DNA from: an uncultured Candidatus Saccharibacteria bacterium
Lineage (GTDB): Bacteria > Patescibacteriota > Saccharimonadia > Saccharimonadales > Saccharimonadaceae
Length of the DNA: 19,434 nucleotides
Reading direction: 5' to 3'
Assembly (NCBI GenBank): GCA_937876715.1
Contig: CALEGA010000066.1
Span: 1 to 19,434, forward strand
This document shows positions 6,296 through 12,717 of this stretch, piece after piece. The notes under the pieces were generated by a model. The model saw only the letters and a list, made by a program, of their open reading frames with translations. It was not told the origin of the DNA and ran no database searches. The number at the start of each line of letters is the position of its first letter. Position 1 is the first letter of the stretch. Position numbers and translations under genes: made by a program.

Positions 6296-7760
6296 CTTCC
6301 GCCTCGCCCTCCTCTATTCTTTCCCCGCTGCCCTTTTTTGTTCCTATTATCCGCTCTTCCACTTCTCCGAATCCGCCAGCACCAATTACGAACTGTCTTT
6401 AAGCCTTATTTGGCTCTTCCTCTTCTCTGTTCTCTCTCTCAAAGACGCCATATATTATATATATAATATAATCAAACAATTCAAGGCAAAACGCTCTCTA
6501 AAGACCATTCTCCCCCTCCTCGCTTTCCTCTTCCCTCTCTATTTATCTCTTACGGCGCTCTGGAGTACTAATCCTCTCCGCGCCGTCCTTACCTCTGGCA
6601 TTCTCTGGTGCATCTTCATCTCCGCCATCGGTGTCATTCGGCTTGCCCAAACGAAAGCTTTCGCTAAGGATAAATTCCTCAAATTTTTCCTCCTCACCAC
6701 CTGCGTCTTCTGTGGGTTCTGCTGGCTTCAATCTCTACTTGACATTTTTGGGGTCGATCGCAGCATTACTCTCCTCTGTCCAGGCTGCACCTCTTACTCT
6801 TTCGGCTTCCCTCACCCCTCCGGCTTCGCCATCGAACCTCAATTTATGGGCAATCTTCTCCTTGCGCCCTCGCTTCTCTCTCTTCATCTCTGGCTAAAAT
6901 CCAAAACCACGAAAACTGTCTTCGACTCCAAAAACCTCCTCTTCATCTCTTTCTTCATTGTTGGCACCCTCTTCCTCACTTTTTCCCGCGGCGCCATCTA
7001 CTCTTTTGTTCTCGCATTTGTCATCCTCCTCATAGTAAACCTCATCAAACTTAAAAACCGCATCTGGCTTAAATCCATTCCGCTCATTCTCGCCAGCTTC
7101 CTCTTCACGCTCTTTATGCAAGGTCTCTTCTCTGCTGCCTCCTACACCAATAGCACTTTCGCCTCCGGCATCGAAAACTCTATCTCCCAACTCTCCCTCG
7201 GCAAAATTGAGCTCCATCTCTCCCCTAAAACGGAAACGCCAAACTCCGCCTCACCACAAGAAAAAACCTCAATCGAAACACTCCCTGTTGGCAGCCAGAC
7301 CGACGCTCCCGTTTTTGACGGCTACGTCGAAGAATCTACCAGTACTCGTATGAAGTTCAACCGCATCGCTCTCGAACTTGCCACTAAAAACGCAAAAACT
7401 CTACTCTTTGGCTATGGTCTCGGCTCTGCCGGCGAAACTATGTTCAAAGAGGGAAAAACCGACACGCCTTTTGAGATTGTCCAAAACGAATACCTTTCCC
7501 TCCTCCTAGAAACCGGTCTCCTCGGTCTCCTCCTCGCGGCGCTAACTCTAGTTATCGTTCTTTCTTATCTTAAAAAACTCAATCGCCCTGAGCGTTATCT
7601 TCTCGGAGCGATTGTTGTTAGTTTTCTCGCCTCACTACTGTTCTTCTCTGGTCTTCCTAATGCCGTCCACCTCCATCTCTTCCCCGTCTTCCTCGCTGTT
7701 ACTTTTCCGACTTCTCCTCAGAAACAGCCTTCTTCTCTGAAGTCTTCCCCTCGCGCTTAG
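6246..7760 (+). CDS. O-antigen ligase/polymerase-like membrane protein (Wzy_C/WaaL type)
   Basis: This 504-residue multi-pass protein of the O-antigen ligase/polymerase fold should attach or polymerise the lipid-linked glycan on the outer face of the membrane. It has about ten hydrophobic segments, ALWSTNP (a WaaL-like motif) at the first outer loop, FSRGA, a long outer loop of about 80 residues rich in Ser/Thr/Pro (about 310-370), STRMKFN, GYGLGSAGE, and the typical closing motif QNEYLSLLLETGLLGLL. The ATG at 6246 is the only reasonable start and overlaps the upstream gene by 50 bases; an AAAAGG lies about 9 bases upstream. The 3' 62 bases overlap the convergent GtrA-like gene. Whether it is ligase or polymerase cannot be told apart by sequence. 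Confidence 0.85.
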   Translation: MSLKKRPKTVRSSKLTNFRLALLYSFPAALFCSYYPLFHFSESASTNYELSLSLIWLFLFSVLSLKDAIYYIYNIIKQFKAKRSLKTILPLLAFLFPLYLSLTALWSTNPLRAVLTSGILWCIFISAIGVIRLAQTKAFAKDKFLKFFLLTTCVFCGFCWLQSLLDIFGVDRSITLLCPGCTSYSFGFPHPSGFAIEPQFMGNLLLAPSLLSLHLWLKSKTTKTVFDSKNLLFISFFIVGTLFLTFSRGAIYSFVLAFVILLIVNLIKLKNRIWLKSIPLILASFLFTLFMQGLFSAASYTNSTFASGIENSISQLSLGKIELHLSPKTETPNSASPQEKTSIETLPVGSQTDAPVFDGYVEESTSTRMKFNRIALELATKNAKTLLFGYGLGSAGETMFKEGKTDTPFEIVQNEYLSLLLETGLLGLLLAALTLVIVLSYLKKLNRPERYLLGAIVVSFLASLLFFSGLPNAVHLHLFPVFLAVTFPTSPQKQPSSLKSSPRA

Positions 7761-8229
7761 TTCCAAATACAAACTTATCGTAAACTAAGAAATTAATCAC
7801 CATCGTCACTGCCGTCATCAGTACGTAATTCCCCGTAGTCTCCACGAACTCGTAGGAGAAACCGAAGCCGATTCCTTGGCAAATATCAAACGCAAATTTA
7901 TACAAGAATCCGAACAGACCAAAGAACGTGGTCAGCAGCGGTCTCACCGCAACGTTCAGCAGCACGTTCCAAATAAAGAACTTTCCCAGTTGCTTCTTTC
8001 CGACCTCGCGGTCTTTCCAGGTGAACTTCGAATGTAGGAAATACCCTACAAAAATCGAAATCGCGCCAGAAATCAGCGTCGCAATCCAAAGTTGCCCTTC
8101 TTCTTTGAACACCAACAGCGCCAGTGCTTCATACATCCCGTAATTTATCACGGTATTCAGCACGCCAAAGATAAGATACTTCCCCTTTTGCTTAGTTTTC
8201 TCGCTCAAGCCTTTCTTTTCTTTGCTCAT
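7699..8229 (-). CDS. GtrA-like family membrane protein
   Basis: This 176-residue protein has four hydrophobic helices (roughly 18-40, 46-66, 84-110, 133-155), with KGKYLIFGVLNTVINYGMYE at the first helix and NFLVYDKFVF at the end of the last, both characteristic of the GtrA family. GtrA proteins take part in moving polyprenyl-phosphate-linked sugars (for example glucosyl-undecaprenyl phosphate) across the membrane in cell-surface glycosylation. The C-terminal 18 residues are charged and Lys/Glu/Ser-rich; that tail is encoded opposite the end of the ligase-like gene. Its ATG overlaps the TGA stop of the upstream PLP enzyme gene (ATGA), so the two are co-translated. Membership of the family is well supported; its substrate is not known. 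Confidence 0.88.
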   Translation of the reverse strand: MSKEKKGLSEKTKQKGKYLIFGVLNTVINYGMYEALALLVFKEEGQLWIATLISGAISIFVGYFLHSKFTWKDREVGKKQLGKFFIWNVLLNVAVRPLLTTFFGLFGFLYKFAFDICQGIGFGFSYEFVETTGNYVLMTAVTMVINFLVYDKFVFGTKREGKTSEKKAVSEEKSEK

Positions 8230-9389
8230 TTTACAATTTTCTCCATTACTTTTTTAACTTTTTCAATATCTTCTGGTCGGTTATGATAACCCAAAGAAAA
8301 TCTAATTAGTGGCGGGAAATGTCGCACCTTATCAAGATAATAGTGCGCACAGAAATATCCCGTTCTTGCCATAATCCTCTCCGCGCCCAGCGCTTCTCCG
8401 AGCAAATGCGAATCTACGCCATTGATAAAGAAGCTCATCGTCGGATTCGCCTCTTGATTTACGAGCGTTACTTTCTCGCTCGCGTTCAAAAATTCAAACA
8501 ACTCAGTATAATTATTCTTCAAGTTTTCGTGGTCAGCTTTGCTAAGTCCCTCTAGCCAATCGATCGCCGCTCCCAGTGCAATTGCTTCGCCCCAAGCTTG
8601 CAAACCTGATTCAAATTTAGTGTACAAATGATCGGGGTTTTTCTCGCTCGAAAGTAAGTACGACTCCTTGTCAACATCATCTACCATTCCCCCACCAATA
8701 AATGAGGTTTCAATCTTCGGCAACAAATCTTTCCTCACCGCTATCGCTCCCATACTCGGCGCATAAAGCTTGTGCGCTGAAAAACAAATCGCATCTGCCT
8801 CAGTTTTATGCAAAATGTCGGCAGAATGCGCCATTGCTTGCGCTGCATCAATAATCACAATACCACCTGTTTTGTGTGTCTTTTTTACAACATCTTTAAT
8901 ATTCACCAGCTTTCTGCCATCGATATTCGAAGCAGCATTCACTACCACAACGGCTTTCTCTGGGATTTCTTCCACCGGCAAGCTTCCGTCTTCCTCGCGC
9001 GATAAAACTTTTCGCGGCATCCCCCACTTCTTCGCGAACGCCATTGTTGACAAGAACGGAGAATTATGTTCAATATCACTCGTCACTACAACATCAAATT
9101 GTTTTCCGTCAAGTTGTTGCAAAAGCAAATTTATGCCATAAGTCGTGTTCAGCGTAAAGGAAACAAAATATTCGCGTTTTGAAAGCTTCAAATATTTCAA
9201 AACTTTCTCTCTTGTTGCCTCCACCCGTCGGTCAGTTTCGATTCCCCACGGATACTTCACTCGTTCGCCGCAAGAGTTAAACTTTTCATAATATTCGTCC
9301 AGGGCATTTATCACTGGTCGTGGACGCAAACTCTGGCACGCCGCGTCAAGATAAACTTCCCCCGATTCAAGATAGTCAAAATCATTCAT
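8226..9389 (-). CDS. Cysteine desulfurase-like PLP enzyme (SufS/Csd group, class V aminotransferase fold)
   Basis: This 387-residue fold-type I PLP enzyme probably removes sulfur from cysteine, forming a persulfide for Fe-S or tRNA thiolation. Motifs: VYLDAACQSLRP at the N terminus, IEHNS (106-110), the PLP-contacting DAAQ (D181, Q184), the Schiff-base lysine K207 within CFSAHKLYAP, and the catalytic cysteine C347 in MARTGYFCAH, matching the RTGxxCA motif of SufS/Csd. All key residues are intact. The start was set to ATG at 9389, not the in-frame ATG at 9398, because the latter overlaps the -10 hexamer; 9389 lies 7 bases after it. No SufBCDU or IscU partner is seen in the window. It overlaps the GtrA-like gene by 4 bases. 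Confidence 0.88.
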   Translation of the reverse strand: MNDFDYLESGEVYLDAACQSLRPRPVINALDEYYEKFNSCGERVKYPWGIETDRRVEATREKVLKYLKLSKREYFVSFTLNTTYGINLLLQQLDGKQFDVVVTSDIEHNSPFLSTMAFAKKWGMPRKVLSREEDGSLPVEEIPEKAVVVVNAASNIDGRKLVNIKDVVKKTHKTGGIVIIDAAQAMAHSADILHKTEADAICFSAHKLYAPSMGAIAVRKDLLPKIETSFIGGGMVDDVDKESYLLSSEKNPDHLYTKFESGLQAWGEAIALGAAIDWLEGLSKADHENLKNNYTELFEFLNASEKVTLVNQEANPTMSFFINGVDSHLLGEALGAERIMARTGYFCAHYYLDKVRHFPPLIRFSLGYHNRPEDIEKVKKVMEKIVK

Positions 9390-9396
9390 ACCCCTC

Positions 9397-9405
9397 ATTA
9401 TACCA
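9397..9405 (-). promoter_or_regulatory. Extended -10 promoter of the PLP enzyme/GtrA operon
   Basis: Minus strand TGG-TATAAT (9405 to 9397), then GAGGGGT and the ATG at 9389. The predicted transcription start falls at or next to the ATG. A 15-base stretch around it (9395-9409) is identical to that before the Mur ligase gene. Confidence 0.65.
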
Positions 9406-9421
9406 CGTCAAATCCGAGGTG

Positions 9422-9430
9422 TGGTATAAT
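9422..9430 (+). promoter_or_regulatory. Extended -10 promoter of the DsbA-like operon
   Basis: TGG-TATAAT with the hexamer at 9425-9430, followed by AACCGT and the ATG at 9437. No -35 match and no Shine-Dalgarno site are seen, so a leaderless transcript is predicted. It lies back to back with the minus-strand promoter at 9397-9405. Confidence 0.7.
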
Positions 9431-9436
9431 AACCGT

Positions 9437-10537
9437 ATGGTTTGTATCGCTGCATTTATTATTCTCGGCCTCATCGGCATTTTTGTTGCCATCATCTCGA
9501 TTTTTAAACGCGACTTTGGTCGCGCCTACTGGAAAGCGCTCAAAAAAGCGTGGGGTTGCGTTGGCAAAAAAATTCGCCTCCAAAAATGCGACACCAATTT
9601 TAAAGACGACGTTAAAAACACTCTCCTTAAAAAAGTCATTTTGAAAAAACCAAATTGGGTCAAGCCTCTCTCTGCCATTATTGAGGTCTTTTCCATTATT
9701 ATCGTCATCGTTTTTATCTGGGCAATTTTAACTTCCGTCAAGTCCCTACTCGCTCTCTGGACGCTCGGTACTTGTAACGTCACTAAGCCTTCTGCCTGCT
9801 CCCTCGGCAGTGAAGTCTGCTCTCTTGGCAACGAAGATGATGACGCCAACATCCTTGAGCAAACTGGTCGCTGGTTCACCGAATGGGGAGACATCTTCGC
9901 CGCTATCCCTGACCGTCTCAAAAATTGGGACGCTAAAGAGTATTTCGTCGAACCGACCGTGATTGTTAATGCTCGGGTGCTCGACGAGTCTAAAGCTGCG
10001 CCGAAAGACGACGCTCCTTATGCGCTCGACCTACTTGATCCGGGCTGCTCCGCTTGTATGATGAGCTTCCGCAACCAACTCGAATCTGGCTTTTTCGAAT
10101 CCCACCAAGTCGCCATCTTGCTCTATCCCATTCAGCTTGACGATGGTGGCTACAAATTCGCCAATTCTGACCTCATCTCTCGCTACTTCTACGCCACCGC
10201 TCTCCTCGACCAAGGCGAAACTCCCGAAAACCAAAAGCACTTCGACTCAAAACTTATTCACAAAATCTTCACTGGCAAAACCGAATCCGGTCAACTCACC
10301 CAAAGTTACCTCGCTTCCCTCAGCTACGACGAAGCAAAAGCAGAACTCAAAAACTTCCTCAAAGAATTTGGTGCCACCAACGAAGACCTCAAGGAAATTA
10401 GCCGGCTCGAAAAATCCGACGAAGTAAAAGAAATTCTCGCCAAAGTGAAAGACGCTGCCGAAAATAAAATCAAAATCACCGGCATCCCCACTTTGATTTA
10501 TAATGGTAAAAAACATTTAGGACTCTATGAAAACTAA
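9437..10537 (+). CDS. Membrane-anchored DsbA-like thioredoxin-fold protein
   Basis: This 366-residue protein has hydrophobic segments at about 2-22 and 79-100, followed by a long outer part. It carries DPGCSACMM (C204/C207, a CxxC redox pair) and, 143 residues later, KITGIPTLIYNG with a GIP (cis-proline) loop; a helical insertion between CxxC and cis-Pro is the DsbA layout. The role inferred is disulfide formation or isomerisation in exported proteins. Additional cysteines at 113, 121 and 128 lie just outside the second membrane segment and may relay electrons or pair structurally. No VKOR/DsbB reoxidation partner is visible. The ATG at 9437 was chosen over an open frame running upstream because the -10 TATAAT ends 6 bases before it. 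It overlaps the next gene by 11 bases, which points to coupled expression. Confidence 0.75.
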   Translation: MVCIAAFIILGLIGIFVAIISIFKRDFGRAYWKALKKAWGCVGKKIRLQKCDTNFKDDVKNTLLKKVILKKPNWVKPLSAIIEVFSIIIVIVFIWAILTSVKSLLALWTLGTCNVTKPSACSLGSEVCSLGNEDDDANILEQTGRWFTEWGDIFAAIPDRLKNWDAKEYFVEPTVIVNARVLDESKAAPKDDAPYALDLLDPGCSACMMSFRNQLESGFFESHQVAILLYPIQLDDGGYKFANSDLISRYFYATALLDQGETPENQKHFDSKLIHKIFTGKTESGQLTQSYLASLSYDEAKAELKNFLKEFGATNEDLKEISRLEKSDEVKEILAKVKDAAENKIKITGIPTLIYNGKKHLGLYEN

Positions 10538-11036
10538 ACTCTTACTCATCATCTTCGTCTTCGCCATCGCTAATCCCGTCGGTTCTGCGTTTGCTGCTGA
10601 ACCTGCGCTTACCAAAGAACAATCCGCCAAGCTCGCCGAATCCTGTGGCACGGTTCGACAAAACCTCAAAAACCTCCAGCGTACCGACGCTCGCGCCCGC
10701 ACTTATTTCGGCTCCATCTACGAAACCGTCTCCACCAAATATCTCAAACCACTTAATCTCCGCCTTGTTGACAACGACCTCGCTAACTCCAATCTCCTCA
10801 ATCTCCAAACTTCCGTCGCCGCCGCTCGTGCCGATTTCGTTGAAGATTTCATCACTTATTCGAAATCGCTCGAAAACTTAATTGCCATCGATTGCCGTCT
10901 TGAACCGGAAAACTTTTATAAAAAGCTCCTCGAGACCAGGGAAAAACGCGCCACCGTTGCCGCCGACGTCAAATTGCTCAACGATTTCCTAAGCAATGTT
11001 GTTAAAAATGCCGAAAAACTAAAGGAGCTTTTCTAA
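10527..11036 (+). CDS. Secreted alpha-helical protein with two cysteines, unknown function
   Basis: This 169-residue protein has a clear signal peptide (MKTKLLLIIFVFAIA, with a likely signal peptidase I site after AFA, residues 21-23). The mature part is predicted mostly helical and has exactly two cysteines (C40 in ESCGTVRQ, C123 in IDCRLEP), a plausible substrate pair for the DsbA-like protein whose gene overlaps it by 11 bases. There is no recognisable domain or catalytic motif. It could be a periplasmic-side adaptor or chaperone-like helical bundle; that is inference only. It sits in the middle of a three-gene operon, and its stop overlaps the next ATG by one base (TAATG). Confidence 0.8.
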   Translation: MKTKLLLIIFVFAIANPVGSAFAAEPALTKEQSAKLAESCGTVRQNLKNLQRTDARARTYFGSIYETVSTKYLKPLNLRLVDNDLANSNLLNLQTSVAAARADFVEDFITYSKSLENLIAIDCRLEPENFYKKLLETREKRATVAADVKLLNDFLSNVVKNAEKLKELF

Positions 11037-11437
11037 TGAGCGCCGAAATAAAAAAGCCAGAAATAACAACTCACGAGCCAGTTAAGACAGAAGATAAGGC
11101 TAAAATCTCCAAAGGCGGACGTAACCTTATCTTACTCGGTATCGGCGCCGTTCTCATTGCTTCTACTACCACCTTTGTCGCTCTTAAAATCTACCACGAC
11201 TCCGGCGACATCTACCTCGACCGTTCCCGCCCAGGCTTTCTCCCCGAAAAAGAAGAAGCCGAGGCAGAAGCCGAAAGGAGCTCTGACGATTTCGAGTTTA
11301 GCGATTCTGGTCCTCTCACTTCTGAGCTTCTCGACGAATATCTCGAAAACCTCAAACAAGAAATTAACCGTCTTAACGACTTCTCGTCCGAGCCATTCAG
11401 CTCCGCTCCATTGTCTAACGAAACTCTCGGTTTTTAA
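11036..11437 (+). CDS. Small single-pass membrane protein, unknown function
   Basis: 133 residues: a charged cytoplasmic N terminus, one membrane helix (about 30-50) and an acidic outer tail (EKEEAEAEAE, then SSDDFEF and a short helix around 95-115). No cysteines and no known domain. AAAGGAG (11021-11027) lies 8 bases before the ATG, and the gene overlaps the upstream one by one base. Its stop codon shares the four bases TTAA with the stop of the convergent Mur ligase gene. Being co-expressed with the DsbA-like and secreted proteins suggests a common envelope task, but nothing in the sequence says which. Confidence 0.75.
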   Translation: MSAEIKKPEITTHEPVKTEDKAKISKGGRNLILLGIGAVLIASTTTFVALKIYHDSGDIYLDRSRPGFLPEKEEAEAEAERSSDDFEFSDSGPLTSELLDEYLENLKQEINRLNDFSSEPFSSAPLSNETLGF

Positions 11438-12672
11438 GCCTTAAACCGTTCGCGCATCCAATCATCCCCCGCTCCACCCGACAAGAACGCCACCAAATAA
11501 CCTTGCTCTAAATAATCTTTCACTCTCAAATAAAACTTCTCATCATAATCCGCCACTTCCGCAATCTCTGGATTTTTTAACTTCTCGACAAATTCAATCG
11601 GCGGAATTACTCGCTGCCCCTCAATTTCTCTTAATAGCGTCGTCGGCAGCCAGAACAACTTATCTACGCCTTTCGTAAACAAATCATAATAATCATTAAT
11701 CACGTCATACTGTCTCGCGTTCTGCAGCGGCGCATAGGCGACAACTAGCCCTTTCTTCCCCGTCAATTTCGCCTCCTCTCGCGCAATTTCAATCGTCGCC
11801 GCCACTTCCTCCGGATGGTGCGCATAATCCGTATAAAGCCCATCGCAAAGCTTCTCCATCCTCCGTTCTACGCCAGGAAATTCATTCATTATCTCAATCA
11901 GCTTCTCTTCAGAAACATCCATCCCCTCCGCTCGCACTATTTCTTTCACCGCTTCCACAGCAAGGGCAAGGTCGAATCTTCGCACCTCCCCCGCCAGTTT
12001 GATTCGCGAAGCCAACTTTGTTTCTGTAATTGTCTTTCGGCTTTGGCGGATAAACTGTGCAAACGCCTGTTTATAATCTTCTTCTGTCTTATAAATATCT
12101 GCGTGGTCATAAGTTACCGACGGAATTACGGCGAGCCACGGATGATAGGTAAGGAAATTTCGGTCATATTCATCCGCCTCATAAATCAAATACTTGGCAC
12201 CTTTCTTAAAATTGCCCGCCTCCGCAAAACCCAGCGTCGAACCGACTAACCAAGATACTGGCAGATCAAGTTTAAGACAAAGCCACAAAATCCCCGTCGT
12301 CGTGGTTGTTTTTCCGTGCGTCCCCGCCACGCCAACCATTTTCAAATCATATTTCTTTACCAATCCCTCAATAAACTCATCGCGCTTCGAGACTTTTAAG
12401 CCAAGTTCTTGCGCCGTAGCAAGCTCCTTATTGCCAGGTCTCACCGCCGAGGTATGAACGTACCAATCCACCCCACCTTTCTCCGCCACTTTCTTTCGTA
12501 AATAAGAACCATCTTGCTCACCAATCGAAACTTCAACTCCTGCCTCTCTTAACCGCGGCGTCACTAATCCCTCGTGTAAATCCGAGCCAAACACTTCCAT
12601 TCCGAGACTCTTCGCGCCAAGCGCCAACGGTCCCATTGCCACCCCCGATATTCCAGAAATATATACTCTCAT
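11434..12672 (-). CDS. MurC/Mpl-type Mur ligase with a shortened central domain
   Basis: This 412-residue cytoplasmic ATP-dependent ligase joins an amino acid or peptide to a UDP-MurNAc-like substrate in peptidoglycan synthesis or recycling. Visible: N-terminal ISGISGVAMGPLALGAKSLG with FGSD (28-31), P-loop GVAGTHGKTTTTT (114-126), EADEYDRNF (165-173), YDHADIY (188-194), and DYAHHPEEV. EADEYD and DHADI look more like Mpl, overall length and context do not decide. Between the DHADIY region and LAGEVRRFDLALAV only a few tens of residues remain, about 45 fewer than in E. coli MurC, and the family's HN (G-HN-NALAA) is replaced. MurC is normally 450-490 residues. ATG at 12672 lies 6 bases after TGG-TATAAT. 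MurC (L-alanine adding) is the likelier function if no other copy exists in the genome. Confidence 0.85.
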   Translation of the reverse strand: MRVYISGISGVAMGPLALGAKSLGMEVFGSDLHEGLVTPRLREAGVEVSIGEQDGSYLRKKVAEKGGVDWYVHTSAVRPGNKELATAQELGLKVSKRDEFIEGLVKKYDLKMVGVAGTHGKTTTTTGILWLCLKLDLPVSWLVGSTLGFAEAGNFKKGAKYLIYEADEYDRNFLTYHPWLAVIPSVTYDHADIYKTEEDYKQAFAQFIRQSRKTITETKLASRIKLAGEVRRFDLALAVEAVKEIVRAEGMDVSEEKLIEIMNEFPGVERRMEKLCDGLYTDYAHHPEEVAATIEIAREEAKLTGKKGLVVAYAPLQNARQYDVINDYYDLFTKGVDKLFWLPTTLLREIEGQRVIPPIEFVEKLKNPEIAEVADYDEKFYLRVKDYLEQGYLVAFLSGGAGDDWMRERFKA

Positions 12673-12678
12673 ATTTTC

Positions 12679-12687
12679 ATTATACCA
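12679..12687 (-). promoter_or_regulatory. Extended -10 promoter of the Mur ligase gene
   Basis: Minus strand TGG-TATAAT (12687 to 12679) followed by GAAAAT and the ATG at 12672. Leaderless start predicted. The block GACGTGGTATAATGA is shared with the promoter at 9395-9409. Confidence 0.68.
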
Positions 12688-12695
12688 CGTCCTTG

Positions 12696-12704
12696 TGTTA
12701 TAAT
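12696..12704 (+). promoter_or_regulatory. Extended -10 promoter of the two-TM protein gene
   Basis: TGT-TATAAT with the hexamer at 12699-12704. The ATG at 12718 is 13 bases downstream, so a leader of only about 7 bases is expected. No Shine-Dalgarno site is visible. Confidence 0.6.
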
Positions 12705-12717
12705 AAGTTTAATCACT

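Noticed and set aside
8226..8228. TGA at the end of the PLP enzyme gene considered as a recoded glycine or tryptophan codon
   Set aside because: The protein already ends at the expected family length, and the TGA forms an ATGA overlap with the next gene, so it is a normal stop.
9390..9398. ATG at 9398 as start of the PLP enzyme
   Set aside because: Its first two bases are part of the TATAAT hexamer, so it would not be on the transcript; the in-frame ATG at 9389 is used instead.
9320..9436. Extension of the DsbA-like protein upstream of 9437
   Set aside because: It would start inside the divergent PLP enzyme gene and translate across two promoters; the -10 at 9425-9430 places the start at 9437.
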